This document shows, piece by piece, positions 50,234-59,400 of a stretch of DNA of 64,000 nt; the stretch's first letter is position 1; every line of letters begins with the position of its first letter. The translations under genes and the position numbers were made by a program. The notes beneath the pieces were generated by a model. The model was not told the DNA's origin. It ran no database searches and saw only the letters and a program-made list of their open reading frames with translations. Source of the DNA: Bog-532 sp963824545 (GTDB lineage: Bacteria; Actinomycetota; Actinomycetes; Streptosporangiales; Streptosporangiaceae); assembly GCA_963824545.1 (NCBI GenBank), contig CAWGPP010000023.1:1-64000 (forward strand), read 5' to 3'.

Positions 50234-51826
50234 ATGACCGCTGCCGAGCCAGCTACGCGGCCGACCGAACAGCCGCTGGACAAGGGCCTGAAGACCGGGG
50301 CCCTGGGGCTCGTCTCCAGCGTCGTGATGGGCGTGGCGTCGACCGCCCCCGCCTACAGCCTGGCCGCCACGCTCGGTCTGGTGGTGGCCGCGGTCGGGCT
50401 CGGTTCCCCCATCGTGGCGGTCCTGGCCTTCGTGCCGATGCTGCTCACCTCCATCGGCTACAGCGAGCTGAACAAGGCCGACCCGGACTGCGGCACCACG
50501 TTCACGTGGGCCACCCGCGCTTTCGGCCCGCGCACCGGCTGGGCCGGCGGCTGGGGCATCATCGCCGCCGACGTGCTGGTCATGGCGAGCCTGGCGCAGG
50601 TCGCCGGCCAGTACGTGTTCCTGCTGTTCGGCGCCAAGGGCATCGGCTCGGACCCGACCAGCGGCTGGGTGCTGCTCGTCGGCGTGCTGTGGATCGTCGC
50701 GATGACCTACATCTGCTACCGGGGCATCGAGATCTCCGCGCGGCTGCAGCGGGTGCTGCTCGCCGTCGAGATCGTCATGCTGCTGCTGCTGTCCGTGGTG
50801 GCGCTGATCCGGGTCGGCAGCGGGCACCACCCGGCCGTGTCCATCCACCCCTCCTGGTCCTGGTTCAACCCGTTCAACATCGGCAACTTCCAGGCCTTCA
50901 TCGGCGGCCTGATCCTGATGCTGTTCATCTACTGGGGCTGGGACACCGCCGTCGCGGTCAACGAGGAGACCGCCGACCGCAACAAGACACCGGGCCGGGC
51001 CGCGATCATCTCCACCGTGCTGCTGCTCGTTACTTACGTGCTGGTCATCTTCGCGGCCCAGGCCTTCGCCGGCATCGGGACCAAGGGCATCGGCCTGGCC
51101 AACCCGAACAACACCGGCGACGTGCTCTCCGTGCTCGGCACCGCGGTCTTCGGCGGGTCCGGCTTCGGGACCTTCCTGTCCCGGCTGCTGCTGCTCATGG
51201 TGCTCAGCTCAGCCGCCGCCTCCACCCAGACGACGATCCTGCCCACCGCGCGGACCACGCTGTCGATGGCCGTCTACAAGGCCCTGCCGCGCGCGTTCGC
51301 GCGGATGCACGGCACGTACCTCACGCCTACGGTGTCCACCATCGTCATGGGCGCGATATCGATCCTGCTGTACATCCCGCTGAACTACCTGTCCGGCGGG
51401 TACGTCATCGCGGACGCGGTGACCGCGATCGGCCTCTACATCGCGTTCTACTACGGGCTCACCGCGTTCACCTGCGTCTGGTATTACCGCCGCACGCTGC
51501 TCAGCAGCCCGCGCAACCTGTTCATGCGCGGCATCCTCCCCCTCCTGGGCGGCCTGATCATGTACTTCGCCGGCGGCTGGAGCATCTGGCTGGACTGGGA
51601 CGTCGCGACGCAGAACAGCTTCACCTCGTGGCTGATGCCGTTCTGGCCGCACTGGCAGATCGGCGGCGTGTTCGTGATCGCGTTCCTGTCCGCGCTGGCC
51701 GGGGTGATCGTGTTCATCTACTGCCGGATCACACTGCCCGCCTATTTCCGCAAGGAAACCCTCACCCGAGCCACCCCGACCCTGGTCCCCGAAACCGACC
51801 ACGGCATCCCCGGCTCGCCGAATTAG
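50234..51826 (+). CDS. APC-family amino-acid permease
   Basis: 530-residue membrane protein with about 12 transmembrane helices of the amino acid-polyamine-organocation superfamily: the helix-1 segment SSVVMGVASTAPAYSLAAT, the helix-3 GWAGGWGIIAAD region and WGWDTAVAVNEET in helix 6-7. The substrate is not predictable from sequence. ATG 50234 has gagggagg 6-9 nt upstream. It stands alone between the PIG-L remnant and the dispersed repeat copy B. Confidence 0.9.
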   Translation: MTAAEPATRPTEQPLDKGLKTGALGLVSSVVMGVASTAPAYSLAATLGLVVAAVGLGSPIVAVLAFVPMLLTSIGYSELNKADPDCGTTFTWATRAFGPRTGWAGGWGIIAADVLVMASLAQVAGQYVFLLFGAKGIGSDPTSGWVLLVGVLWIVAMTYICYRGIEISARLQRVLLAVEIVMLLLLSVVALIRVGSGHHPAVSIHPSWSWFNPFNIGNFQAFIGGLILMLFIYWGWDTAVAVNEETADRNKTPGRAAIISTVLLLVTYVLVIFAAQAFAGIGTKGIGLANPNNTGDVLSVLGTAVFGGSGFGTFLSRLLLLMVLSSAAASTQTTILPTARTTLSMAVYKALPRAFARMHGTYLTPTVSTIVMGAISILLYIPLNYLSGGYVIADAVTAIGLYIAFYYGLTAFTCVWYYRRTLLSSPRNLFMRGILPLLGGLIMYFAGGWSIWLDWDVATQNSFTSWLMPFWPHWQIGGVFVIAFLSALAGVIVFIYCRITLPAYFRKETLTRATPTLVPETDHGIPGSPN

Positions 51827-51828
51827 CG

Positions 51829-52046
51829 GTGCTAGCCCGGGGGGCGACCCCCCGGACCCCCGCTGCGCTCCGCGCCCCGCGGGGGTACTTCGCCGACACA
51901 CCGGCCACTCGCCGGCACGAGGCCCGGCTCGCTGGGGCCGGTAACGAGCGCCCCGCCTTAACCTGCGTGGGTTCCCGCCGATAGCACCGGCCGCTCACCC
52001 GGGCCTCCGGTCCGGGCTCGCTGGGCCGGTAATGAGCGTCTCGCCG
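51829..52046. repeat. dispersed intergenic repeat, copy B
   Basis: Closely similar to 14842-15060 over its whole length, with the same start hairpin, a 29-bp identical block (51885-51913) and the same internal duplication. It lies between the convergent 3' ends of the permease and XRE genes, like copy A between convergent ends. A few small indels separate the copies, so it is not a recent transposition. No ORF inside. Confidence 0.75.
51837..51855 (+). terminator. GC hairpin after the permease gene
   Basis: Eight-bp perfect stem (two C and six G, loop CGA, six C and two G), 10 bp after the permease stop, identical to 14850-14868. It probably terminates the permease mRNA. Confidence 0.55.
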
Positions 52047-52086
52047 TAAGCGTGGTTCTCGCCGATATGGCTAGCGCTCCGTAAGG

Positions 52087-52995
52087 TCAGTGCAACTCAG
52101 CGCGGATCTTTTCGAGGAGCCTGATGGTGTCCGGGGCGGTTTCCGCTTGGACGCAGAGCCGCTCCATGACTTCGAGGTAGCGGTCCACCTCGGAAGGCTT
52201 GTCGATGTAGAGCGCGCTGGTCAGCTGCTCAAGGTAGACGACGTCGGAGAGCTCGGGCTCGGCGAAGCGCAGGATCGAGAACGGCCCGCCGGCCGCCGAA
52301 TGCCCGCCCACCCGGAACGGCACGATCTGCAGCGTCACACTGGGGTGCGCGGCCATCTCGATCAGGTGCTCGACCTGCTCGCGCATGACCTCGGGACCGC
52401 CGATCAGGCGCCGCAGCACCGCCTCGTCGAGCGCCGCCCAGAACCTGGGTGCGCCCGGCTTGGACAGCAGCTGCTGGCGGCCCATCCGCAGCTCGACCCG
52501 CCGGTTCAGCTCCTCGCTGCTGATCGAGCCGTATCCCAGCCGGATCACTTCGCGGGCGTAGGACGGCGACTGCAGCAGGCCGGGGACGAACTGCACCTCG
52601 TAATTGCGGATGACGGAGGCAGCGGCCTCCAGGCTGATGTACGGCTCGAACCAGTGCGGCAGCAGATCGCCGAAACCATGCCACCAGCCTGGATTGCCGG
52701 CCTCACGGGCCAGCGCCAGCAGGCCGGCGCGCTCGTCGGGATCGGTGACGCCGTACAGGGTCAGAAGATCACTGACGTCCCGGTCCTTGAAGCCGACCCG
52801 GCCGTGCTCCATCCGGCTGATCTTGGAATGCGAGCCGCGGATGACCTCGGCGGCCTGCTCGGTTGTGATATCGCGGGACTCGCGGAGCCGCCGCAACTGT
52901 GCACCCAGAACGATCCTCTGAACGGTCGGACCGCTTGCGCGGCGACCGAAATTCCGGACCGGGCCCTCCCAGGCGACGCCCTCAGACGCGCTCAT
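52087..52995 (-). CDS. XRE-family regulator with DUF5753 domain
   Basis: 302-residue DNA-binding protein. An N-terminal helix-turn-helix (about 30-90: LGAQLRRLRESRDITTEQAAEVIRGSHSKISRMEHGR) is followed by a DUF5753 region (EVQFVPGLLQSPSYAREV, APRFWAALDEAVLRR and MREQVEHLIEM segments). DUF5753 regulators are abundant in streptomycetes and related genera, usually paired with a DUF397 protein and often an anti-sigma-like ATPase, as here. ATG 52995 with gagggg upstream is chosen over the overlapping GTG 53001. Confidence 0.92.
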   Translation of the reverse strand: MSASEGVAWEGPVRNFGRRASGPTVQRIVLGAQLRRLRESRDITTEQAAEVIRGSHSKISRMEHGRVGFKDRDVSDLLTLYGVTDPDERAGLLALAREAGNPGWWHGFGDLLPHWFEPYISLEAAASVIRNYEVQFVPGLLQSPSYAREVIRLGYGSISSEELNRRVELRMGRQQLLSKPGAPRFWAALDEAVLRRLIGGPEVMREQVEHLIEMAAHPSVTLQIVPFRVGGHSAAGGPFSILRFAEPELSDVVYLEQLTSALYIDKPSEVDRYLEVMERLCVQAETAPDTIRLLEKIRAELH

Positions 52996-53258
52996 CGCCA
53001 CCCCTCGGTCGTTGTCGTATAGCAGCGCGTGGCCAAGTCTTGCACGTGATCTTGGGAATGCAAAGAGTGCATATCATAATTTGACGTGGCTTTTTGTTAC
53101 TGCTCAGTTAAGCAGATGGTTAGTGGATCGGCCGCCCGGCGGGCCCGTTGGCGCGCGCCCCCCCGCGAACAGGCACAAGCACGTGCATTGGGCCAGGATT
53201 CACGGTCAGGACCGTCCGCAGTCAGCCGCCCACGCTCCGCACCGGGGGTGCGGGCCGC

Positions 53259-53495
53259 TCACGACAGCACGCGGTCGAACTCGCCCTCCTTGGCGCCCTG
53301 CAGGAAGGCGGCGATTTCGGCCTGCGTGTAGACCAGCACCGGCCCCGCCGGGTGGCGGGAGTTGCGGACCGCGATCTGGCCGTTCGGCAGGCAGGCGACC
53401 TCGACGCAGTTGCCGCTCGGATTGCTGTGCTGGCTCTTGAGCCAGGTGAGGCGGCCAAGCGCTGGGGCTGGCATCCCGTTGTAGGGCTCGTTCAT
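53259..53495 (-). CDS. DUF397 protein
   Basis: 78-residue protein with the DUF397 hallmarks WLKSQHSNPSGNCVEVACLPNGQIAVRNSRHPAGPVL and the C-terminal FLQGAKEGEFD. It is the standard partner of DUF5753 regulators (Scr1/Scr2-like pairs), which bind each other and can act as a toxin-antitoxin-like or morphogenetic switch. ATG 53495 has gggaga upstream. It is transcribed before the regulator with a 263-bp gap. Confidence 0.9.
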   Translation of the reverse strand: MNEPYNGMPAPALGRLTWLKSQHSNPSGNCVEVACLPNGQIAVRNSRHPAGPVLVYTQAEIAAFLQGAKEGEFDRVLS

Positions 53496-53893
53496 GACGT
53501 GTCTCCCGTAGTGATGTCACTAACTCAACGCCGGGCCCCCGCCCACGCGTTCAGGCCGCCGACTTTCGGCCACAGCGCCGTTGATGCGCCTGACGTGCGG
53601 GCCTGAAGGCTGGCGCTGCGTGCCCGTCCGGCGCGGCCCGGATGGCGGCCATCCTGGCTCAACCGGACGTCCTTCTGGTTCGGCGGGCGCCGTTGCTCGT
53701 GACTACCCCGAACCCCCGTATGCATCAGGCGTATACATATACAATTGCACCGTGCACATTCGGATGAACGTGCATTTGGCCTTGCACTTGCACAATGTAT
53801 CAGGCAGCATAGGGATGACGGAAAGCAAAATACTGCCACGGACAGGCCTTCGCACCTGCGATGACATCGCTTGGACGCCAGTAAGGGCCTCCG
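53496..53893. other. 398-bp intergenic region with an AT-rich, TGCAC-rich core
   Basis: Lies between the divergent DUF397 and ATP-binding genes. The middle (53720-53805) is unusually AT-rich for the window. It has three TTGCAC boxes (53745, 53782, 53788), a GTGCAC (53752), a palindromic gtatacatatac, and a direct repeat atg(c/t)atcaggc at 53720 and 53795. This looks like a regulated divergent promoter. The small ORFs predicted across it have no start signals. Confidence 0.5.
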
Positions 53894-54577
53894 GTGCGGG
53901 CCGTCTCCGGAACCAGGGGTGACGACTTGGCTGTGAGCGGGTCCGCGGGATCCGAGCCGGGACTGTCCTCGCCCCGGCTGCTGCCGGTACCGTCCGCATG
54001 GTGGGAAACACCGGCTGTCACCTCACGTGTCCTGGCCGCCCAGCCTGAGTCGGCCGGCACCGCCCGGCACTTCACCCGCGAAGTCCTTGTGTCGTGGGGT
54101 TTCGCCGGGCTCGCGGACGAAGCAGAAACGATCATCGGCGAGCTTGTCGTCAACGCGGTCCAGCACGGGACACCCGACACCGCCGGCCGTGGCTGGCATG
54201 GAAGCGCCGCGAATGGGCGTGGCACCAACGGTGACCCGCGCGCCAGGGCCCGGGCCGCCTGGGCCAATCACCAGGCCGACCCCGGGTACGCCGGCTCCGA
54301 TTGCTGGGACGCCTTCGCCACCCAGGAAGCCGGCGCCACGAGGCCGTCCGCGGCGGCGGGCGGCGCGGTGGTGCGGCTGTGCCTGCTGCGCCGGGCGGGT
54401 GAGATCATGCTGGCCGTCATCGACGCCTGCGATGACGCGCCCACTCCGCGCGAGCCCGACTGGATCCGGGAAAGCGGCCGTGGCCTGCAGATCGTGGACG
54501 CGCTCAGCAGCGTGTGGGGGTGGAGTCCCATCGAGGGCCACGGCAAGGCCGTCTGGGCCGTGCTGCCGCAGGCGTGA
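53894..54577 (+). CDS. GHKL ATP-binding protein (anti-sigma-factor kinase-like)
   Basis: 227-residue protein with a HATPase_c fold of the RsbW/SpoIIAB-like type common in actinomycetes: N-box EAETIIGELVVNAVQHG, G1 box VIDACDDAP and G2 box ESGRGLQIVDAL. A long Gly/Ala-rich loop (about 95-160) is inserted between the N and G1 boxes. It forms the third member of the DUF5753/DUF397/ATPase set. GTG 53894 has taaggg upstream; a start near 53930 is possible. No sigma factor gene is adjacent. Confidence 0.83.
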   Translation: MRAVSGTRGDDLAVSGSAGSEPGLSSPRLLPVPSAWWETPAVTSRVLAAQPESAGTARHFTREVLVSWGFAGLADEAETIIGELVVNAVQHGTPDTAGRGWHGSAANGRGTNGDPRARARAAWANHQADPGYAGSDCWDAFATQEAGATRPSAAAGGAVVRLCLLRRAGEIMLAVIDACDDAPTPREPDWIRESGRGLQIVDALSSVWGWSPIEGHGKAVWAVLPQA

Positions 54578-54734
54578 GCCGGGATGGCGCCCGGCTCACA
54601 GATCCCGGACGGGACTGAATAAGCGGGAGCCGATACGACGCTCCGGCCACCCAGGAGGCAGCCGGGGTACGATCCGCCCCAGGTTTTCCGGCCGCGAGTA
54701 AGCCAGGCCCGCGCGTTCCGCGGACCCGGGATGT

Positions 54735-55349
54735 TCACCCGCGCGCGGCCGCCTCGGGCCTTCCGGGGGTTTCCTCCACCGTCATGAGCACGTACTCCAC
54801 CAGGGCGATCAGCACTTCCTTGGCCGAGTCCTTGCTGCGGGCGTCGCAGAGCACGACCGGGAATCCGGGGTCCAGGTCCAGGGCGACCCGGATGTCGTCC
54901 GGATCATGCGAGACCGACCCGTCGAAGCAGTTCACCGCGACGATGAACGGGATCTGGCGCCGTTCGAAATAATCGACCGCCGGGAAGCAGTCCGCCAGCC
55001 GCCGGGTGTCGGTCAGCACCACCGCGCCGAGCGCGCCCACCGCGAGCTCGTCCCACATGAACCAGAACCGCTGCTGCCCGGGCGTGCCGAACAGGTACAG
55101 GACCAGGTCCTCGCGCAGGCTGATCCGGCCGAAGTCCATGGCGACCGTGGTCGTGGTCTTGCCTTCCACCCCGGAGGTGTTGTCCGTCCGCAGGCCGCGC
55201 TCGGTCAGCGGCTCCTCGGTCCGAAGAGGCTTGATCTCGCTGACCGCTCCCACCATCGTCGTCTTGCCCACGCCGAACCCGCCGGCCAGCAGAATCTTGA
55301 TCGCGGTGTGGCCGGCGGTGACCGCCGGCTCAAAGTGCCCGTAGGCCAT
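54735..55349 (-). CDS. conservon GTPase CvnD
   Basis: Small Ras-like/MglA-type GTP-binding protein of 204 residues, last gene of the conservon. It has G1 GGFGVGKTTM (23-32), FGTPGQQRFWFMWDEL in place of the DxxG region (GTPGQ), and a NCFD segment in place of NKxD. Conservon GTPases are proposed to be switched by the sensor-kinase-like CvnA via the Roadblock CvnB and DUF742 CvnC. The start overlaps the cvnC 3' end by 20 bp. Confidence 0.93.
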   Translation of the reverse strand: MAYGHFEPAVTAGHTAIKILLAGGFGVGKTTMVGAVSEIKPLRTEEPLTERGLRTDNTSGVEGKTTTTVAMDFGRISLREDLVLYLFGTPGQQRFWFMWDELAVGALGAVVLTDTRRLADCFPAVDYFERRQIPFIVAVNCFDGSVSHDPDDIRVALDLDPGFPVVLCDARSKDSAKEVLIALVEYVLMTVEETPGRPEAAARG

Positions 55350-55716
55350 TGAGCACCTCTCTCAGAATGTGACTGTCGCGGCGACTGTGCCCGGTCTCCG
55401 GGGAACGGATGACGATGAAGCCGGCATCGCGCAGGTCAGCGAGCAGAATCCGGACGACACCCAGCGGAAGGTTCAGCTCGGACGCCAGGTCGGCGACGGT
55501 GGTGGGCCGCCGGGCCAGGTTGAGAGCCCACATCTGCTCGGGGCTCAGCGCGGCCGGGTCCGAAACCTGCCTGCGTGTCGCTTTCACCGTAGCAACCAGG
55601 TCGAATTTCTCGCCGGCATGCCGCGTCCTGCCGCCGATCAGCGCGTACGGGCGCACGACCGGACCGGCCTCGGAATCCAGCCATCGTTCCTCAGGGCTCG
55701 GCATAGGGCGGCTCAC
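55330..55716 (-). CDS. conservon DUF742 protein CvnC
   Basis: 128-residue DUF742 protein, possibly with a winged-helix DNA- or protein-binding fold: VRPYALIGGRTRH, LSPEQMWALNLARRPTTVADLASELNLPLGVVRILLADLRDAGFI. GTG 55716 overlaps the cvnB stop (GTGA), pointing to coupling; an internal ATG 55704 would give 124 residues. It overlaps cvnD by 20 bp. Confidence 0.92.
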   Translation of the reverse strand: MSRPMPSPEERWLDSEAGPVVRPYALIGGRTRHAGEKFDLVATVKATRRQVSDPAALSPEQMWALNLARRPTTVADLASELNLPLGVVRILLADLRDAGFIVIRSPETGHSRRDSHILREVLNGLRAL

Positions 55717-56453
55717 TCCGTGTACGGAGCCGACGGGCTGCGCCCGGCCGGCGTCGAATAAGGGCCGTACACAGAGTCCGGCGAGGCCGCGTCGCACGGC
55801 TGCGGCGTCAGCTGCGCCAGGGGTGCCGATGCCGTCCCCATGGACGGCGGGGACATCCGGCCTCCCGGCAGGTAGGAGGACGCGGTGCCCGGGGCCGCTG
55901 GCCCCCGGTGCTGCGATCCGCCGTGCTGAGTCCCGGTATGTGGCTGCGCCGGGAAGGGGGGCGCCATCCCGCTGCTGCCCGCCATTGACGGCGGCCGCTG
56001 CTGTGGCCGTGGCTGCTCCTGGGCGTAGCCCGGGTAGTCCTGCGGGTATCCAGAGGGCCGCGGTGCGACCCCCAGATGCTCGTTGGAACGCCGGACCAGG
56101 ACGGCCATCTCGTAGGCGACCAGGCCCACATCCGCGTCACCGGTGCTAAGGACGGCCAGGCAGGTCCCCTGGCCGGCCGCACTGACGAAGAGGAAAGCGG
56201 CCTCCATCTCGATGATGGTCTGCCGGACCCGCCCCCCGCCGAAGTGCTGCCCGGTGCCGCGGGCCATGCTCTGGAAGCCTGACGCCAGCGCGGCCAGATG
56301 CTCGGCGTCCTCGCGGTTCAGGCTCGCCGAAGCACCGATGGGGAGACCGTCCTGGGTGAGCATCACGGCCTTGCTGACCTGCGGGACTCGCTTGACCAGA
56401 TCGTCCAGCAGCCAGTTCAGCTCGCCGCCCTGGTTCACATAATGAGGTGTCAT
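55713..56453 (-). CDS. conservon Roadblock/LC7 protein CvnB
   Basis: 246 residues. The first 120 are a Roadblock/LC7 domain (NWLLDDLVKRVPQVSKAVMLTQDGLPIGAS, QTIIEMEAAFLFVSAAGQGTCLAVL), expected to regulate the CvnD GTPase. The rest is a low-complexity Pro/Gln/Ser tail of about 125 residues, which is unusually long compared with the typical 130-140-residue CvnB proteins. It overlaps cvnC. Confidence 0.92.
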   Translation of the reverse strand: MTPHYVNQGGELNWLLDDLVKRVPQVSKAVMLTQDGLPIGASASLNREDAEHLAALASGFQSMARGTGQHFGGGRVRQTIIEMEAAFLFVSAAGQGTCLAVLSTGDADVGLVAYEMAVLVRRSNEHLGVAPRPSGYPQDYPGYAQEQPRPQQRPPSMAGSSGMAPPFPAQPHTGTQHGGSQHRGPAAPGTASSYLPGGRMSPPSMGTASAPLAQLTPQPCDAASPDSVYGPYSTPAGRSPSAPYTE

Positions 56454-56480
56454 CGTGGTCCCCCGGGTTTTCGTTCAGGA

Positions 56481-59400
56481 TCAGATGTCATCGGTTGTCC
56501 CGCGATAGCCTTGCTCCTCGTTGCTGCGGCTGGCCTCCACTTCCGCGTCGTGCGCGCTGTCGTCGGCCGGGTCGGTGGTGCTGTCGGAGTCCGCCGTCCG
56601 GAACGCCGGAACGGATCGCGACGTCCGTCCAGTGGACGTGGAGTAGTCCGGTTCGGAGGCGTAGTCCGGGTACCCGACGCTGCCGACGCCATAGCTGTCG
56701 GCCGTCCCGTACCCGCCGGTGCCATCGCGGCCGCCGGTACTGCCATAGTCGGCGCCGTGACCGTTGCCTCCGGCGCCGGTGCCGGACGACTGGCCCGCCG
56801 TCCGGTCGTCGTCGGTCACGAGCCGTTCTTCCCCGGACAGTGACCCGCCTGCTGAGCCCGCGTAGCCCGAACCGCTGGATCCGTTGCCCAGGGCGTCGTA
56901 GCTGCCGTCGGGCCCTGAGGCACCCGGCTCGGTCAGGTCCCCGTCGTTCGCGGCGCGTCCTTGCTGCCAGCCACGCTGCATGGCCGACAGGGCGTTGCGG
57001 ATGTCGTCCGGTGAGCGGTTCGCCACGTTGTCCCCGGACGCTGCCGACGGCGCGCTGCTGGGGGCGGCCCGGTCACGGAGCTGGGGCGCGATGCTGGCCT
57101 GGCGTACCCGTTTGGGCAGGCCTTTGTACGTTTCGTCGGCCTGCGCCGCCGGATCCTCATCGCCGAACGGCGCGCTGGGCGGGAACGACGGCTCGGCCGC
57201 CGGGAAGGCCGTCTCGGCGCTGGGATACGGGGCGCCCGCGGACGGGAAGGCGGACCCCTCGGAGTACGAAGGCTGCGCCTGCGGGTACGGCGGCTCGGCC
57301 GGCGGCAGGGGCGCCTGCGGCGGCGGGAAAGGTGCCCCCGGCGGCGGGAAGGCCGACGAGTCCTGCGTGTACGGCCGGTAGGTTTCGCCCGGCGAGTAGT
57401 CCGGATCGCTGGACGCGAACGGAGTGGCCGGTGACGAACGACCCGTCCCATTGGACGACGGCGCGGGACGGTCGTACGGCCACGGCAGGCCCGTCTCCGT
57501 CGGGTTCGCCCCCGTTTCCCCGGGCGCCCCGAACGATGAGCCGCTGGGCGGGGACACCCAGCCGTACGCCTGGCCGGTTTGCGGGTCGGTGCCGTACGGC
57601 TGCTCTCCGTAGGACGATCCGTTGGCGGCGCCGGGACCGATGGCGCCGTGCGACGGGCTGCCGTTCGACTGGTCCTGGTAGGTCTGGTCGGCGTACGGGT
57701 CGCCGCCGGAGGACGGCCCCGGGCCGAAGGAACCGAACGGATCCTCGCTCCCGGCGTGGGTGCCGCCGTTCACCGGGCCGGACGAGCCGTTGCCCAGCGG
57801 GAGCGGCCCCCAGGACGGCCCGCTGCCGAGCTGGGTACGTGCCGGGGGCGACGCGGCGGTGCCGCGGCCGGCCTCGTCGCCATGGCCCGCGGCCCAGGCC
57901 GACGAGATGGCCGACATCCCGGTGGGCATGCCCTCGACGAAGCCTTCTTCCACGCCCACCAGCGTGGTCGGGATCAGCGCGATCGCGCTCGTCCCGCCGT
58001 AAGGGGACGGACGCAGCGTCACCCGGATGCCGTGCCGCTTGGCGAGCTGGCCGACGACGAACAGGCCCAGTTGCTCGCTGTTGAAGACGTCGAACTCCGG
58101 CGGCTCGGCGAGCCGGCCGTTGAGCTCCACGTAACGCTGCTCGCTCATGCCGAGGCCGCGGTCCTCGATCTCGACCGCGAACCCACTCGCCACCAGGTCG
58201 CCGGAAACGCGCACCGGCGTGTAGGGCGGGGACAGCGTGGTGGCGTTCTCGATCAGCTCGGCCAGCAGGTGGATGACGTCGGCCACGGCCGGCCCGGCCA
58301 GCGCCGCCTGCGAGAGCGTAGTGACCGTCACCCGCGAGTAGTCCTCGACCTCGGCGGCGGCGGCGCGCAGCACGTCGATCATCCGCACCGGGTGCACCCA
58401 GCCACGGCCCGGCGCGGCGCCGGACAAGATGATCAGGCCTTCCGAGTGGCGGCGCATGCGGGTGGTCAGATGGTCGAGGCGGAACAGGTCTTCCAGCGTC
58501 TCCGGGTCCGTGGTGCGGCGTTCCATGCCGTCCAGCACGGTGAGTTCGCGGTGCAGCAGTGACTGGTTACGCCGGGCCAGGTTGCGGAAGACATCGTTGA
58601 TCCCGCGCCGCATCCTGGCTTCGCCGACCGCGGCCTCGATGGCCGTGCGCCGGGCCGCGTCGAACGCCTGGGCGACCCGCCCGATCTCGTCCCGGCCGAA
58701 GTCGGGCTGTTCCCCGGTCAGTTCCTCGACGGGCACGTCCTCGCCGCGGCGGAGCCGGGCAACGACGCCGGGCAGTTCGACGCCGGCCAGCGTGACCGCC
58801 GACTGCTCGAGCCCGGCGAGGCGGCGGATGATCCACCGCCCGAGCAGGATGGACAGGCCGATGGACAGCAGCAGGCCGACCAGCCCCACGCCGCCGGCCA
58901 GGGCCACCCGCCGCCAGGCCGCGTTGGTGATGGTCTGGTCGTGCGCGACCTGGGCCCGGGCCGAGTCCACGCCGCCGACGAAGTAGCCGTTCAGCACGGC
59001 GTTGGCGACCGGATCCCACTGCGCCGCGGTGAACAGCGGGAAGGGCGAGGGATCACCGGCCATGTCGTTTTCGAGCTGGGTGAGCTGCGCGAGCGTGGCG
59101 GGGGAGGCGTACTGGCTCTGCCCCTTGTTCCAGGCGGCGAGGTTCTGGGGATTGAACCAGACCAGGGTGTTCTGGATCAGGGCCTGCCGGGCGCCCGCCA
59201 GCTCCGCCACCTGGACGCGGGTAGCCGCGGTCACCTGGTGCGCGGCCAGCGCGGCGGAGACGACCGCGTCCTCCTGGGAGAGCGCCTCGTGGCCGGCCAC
59301 GCCGATGATGTTCGCCTCCGACTGGCCGGTCGCCGGCCCGTTGGTCAGGCTCTCGTTCTCCTGGATGAACAGCTGGAGCTCTTCGTTCAGGATGCCGGTG

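Noticed and set aside
49696..51984. 762-residue frame overlapping the permease
   Set aside because: It runs out of frame across the PIG-L remnant, the permease and the dispersed repeat; only the permease frame has transporter motifs.
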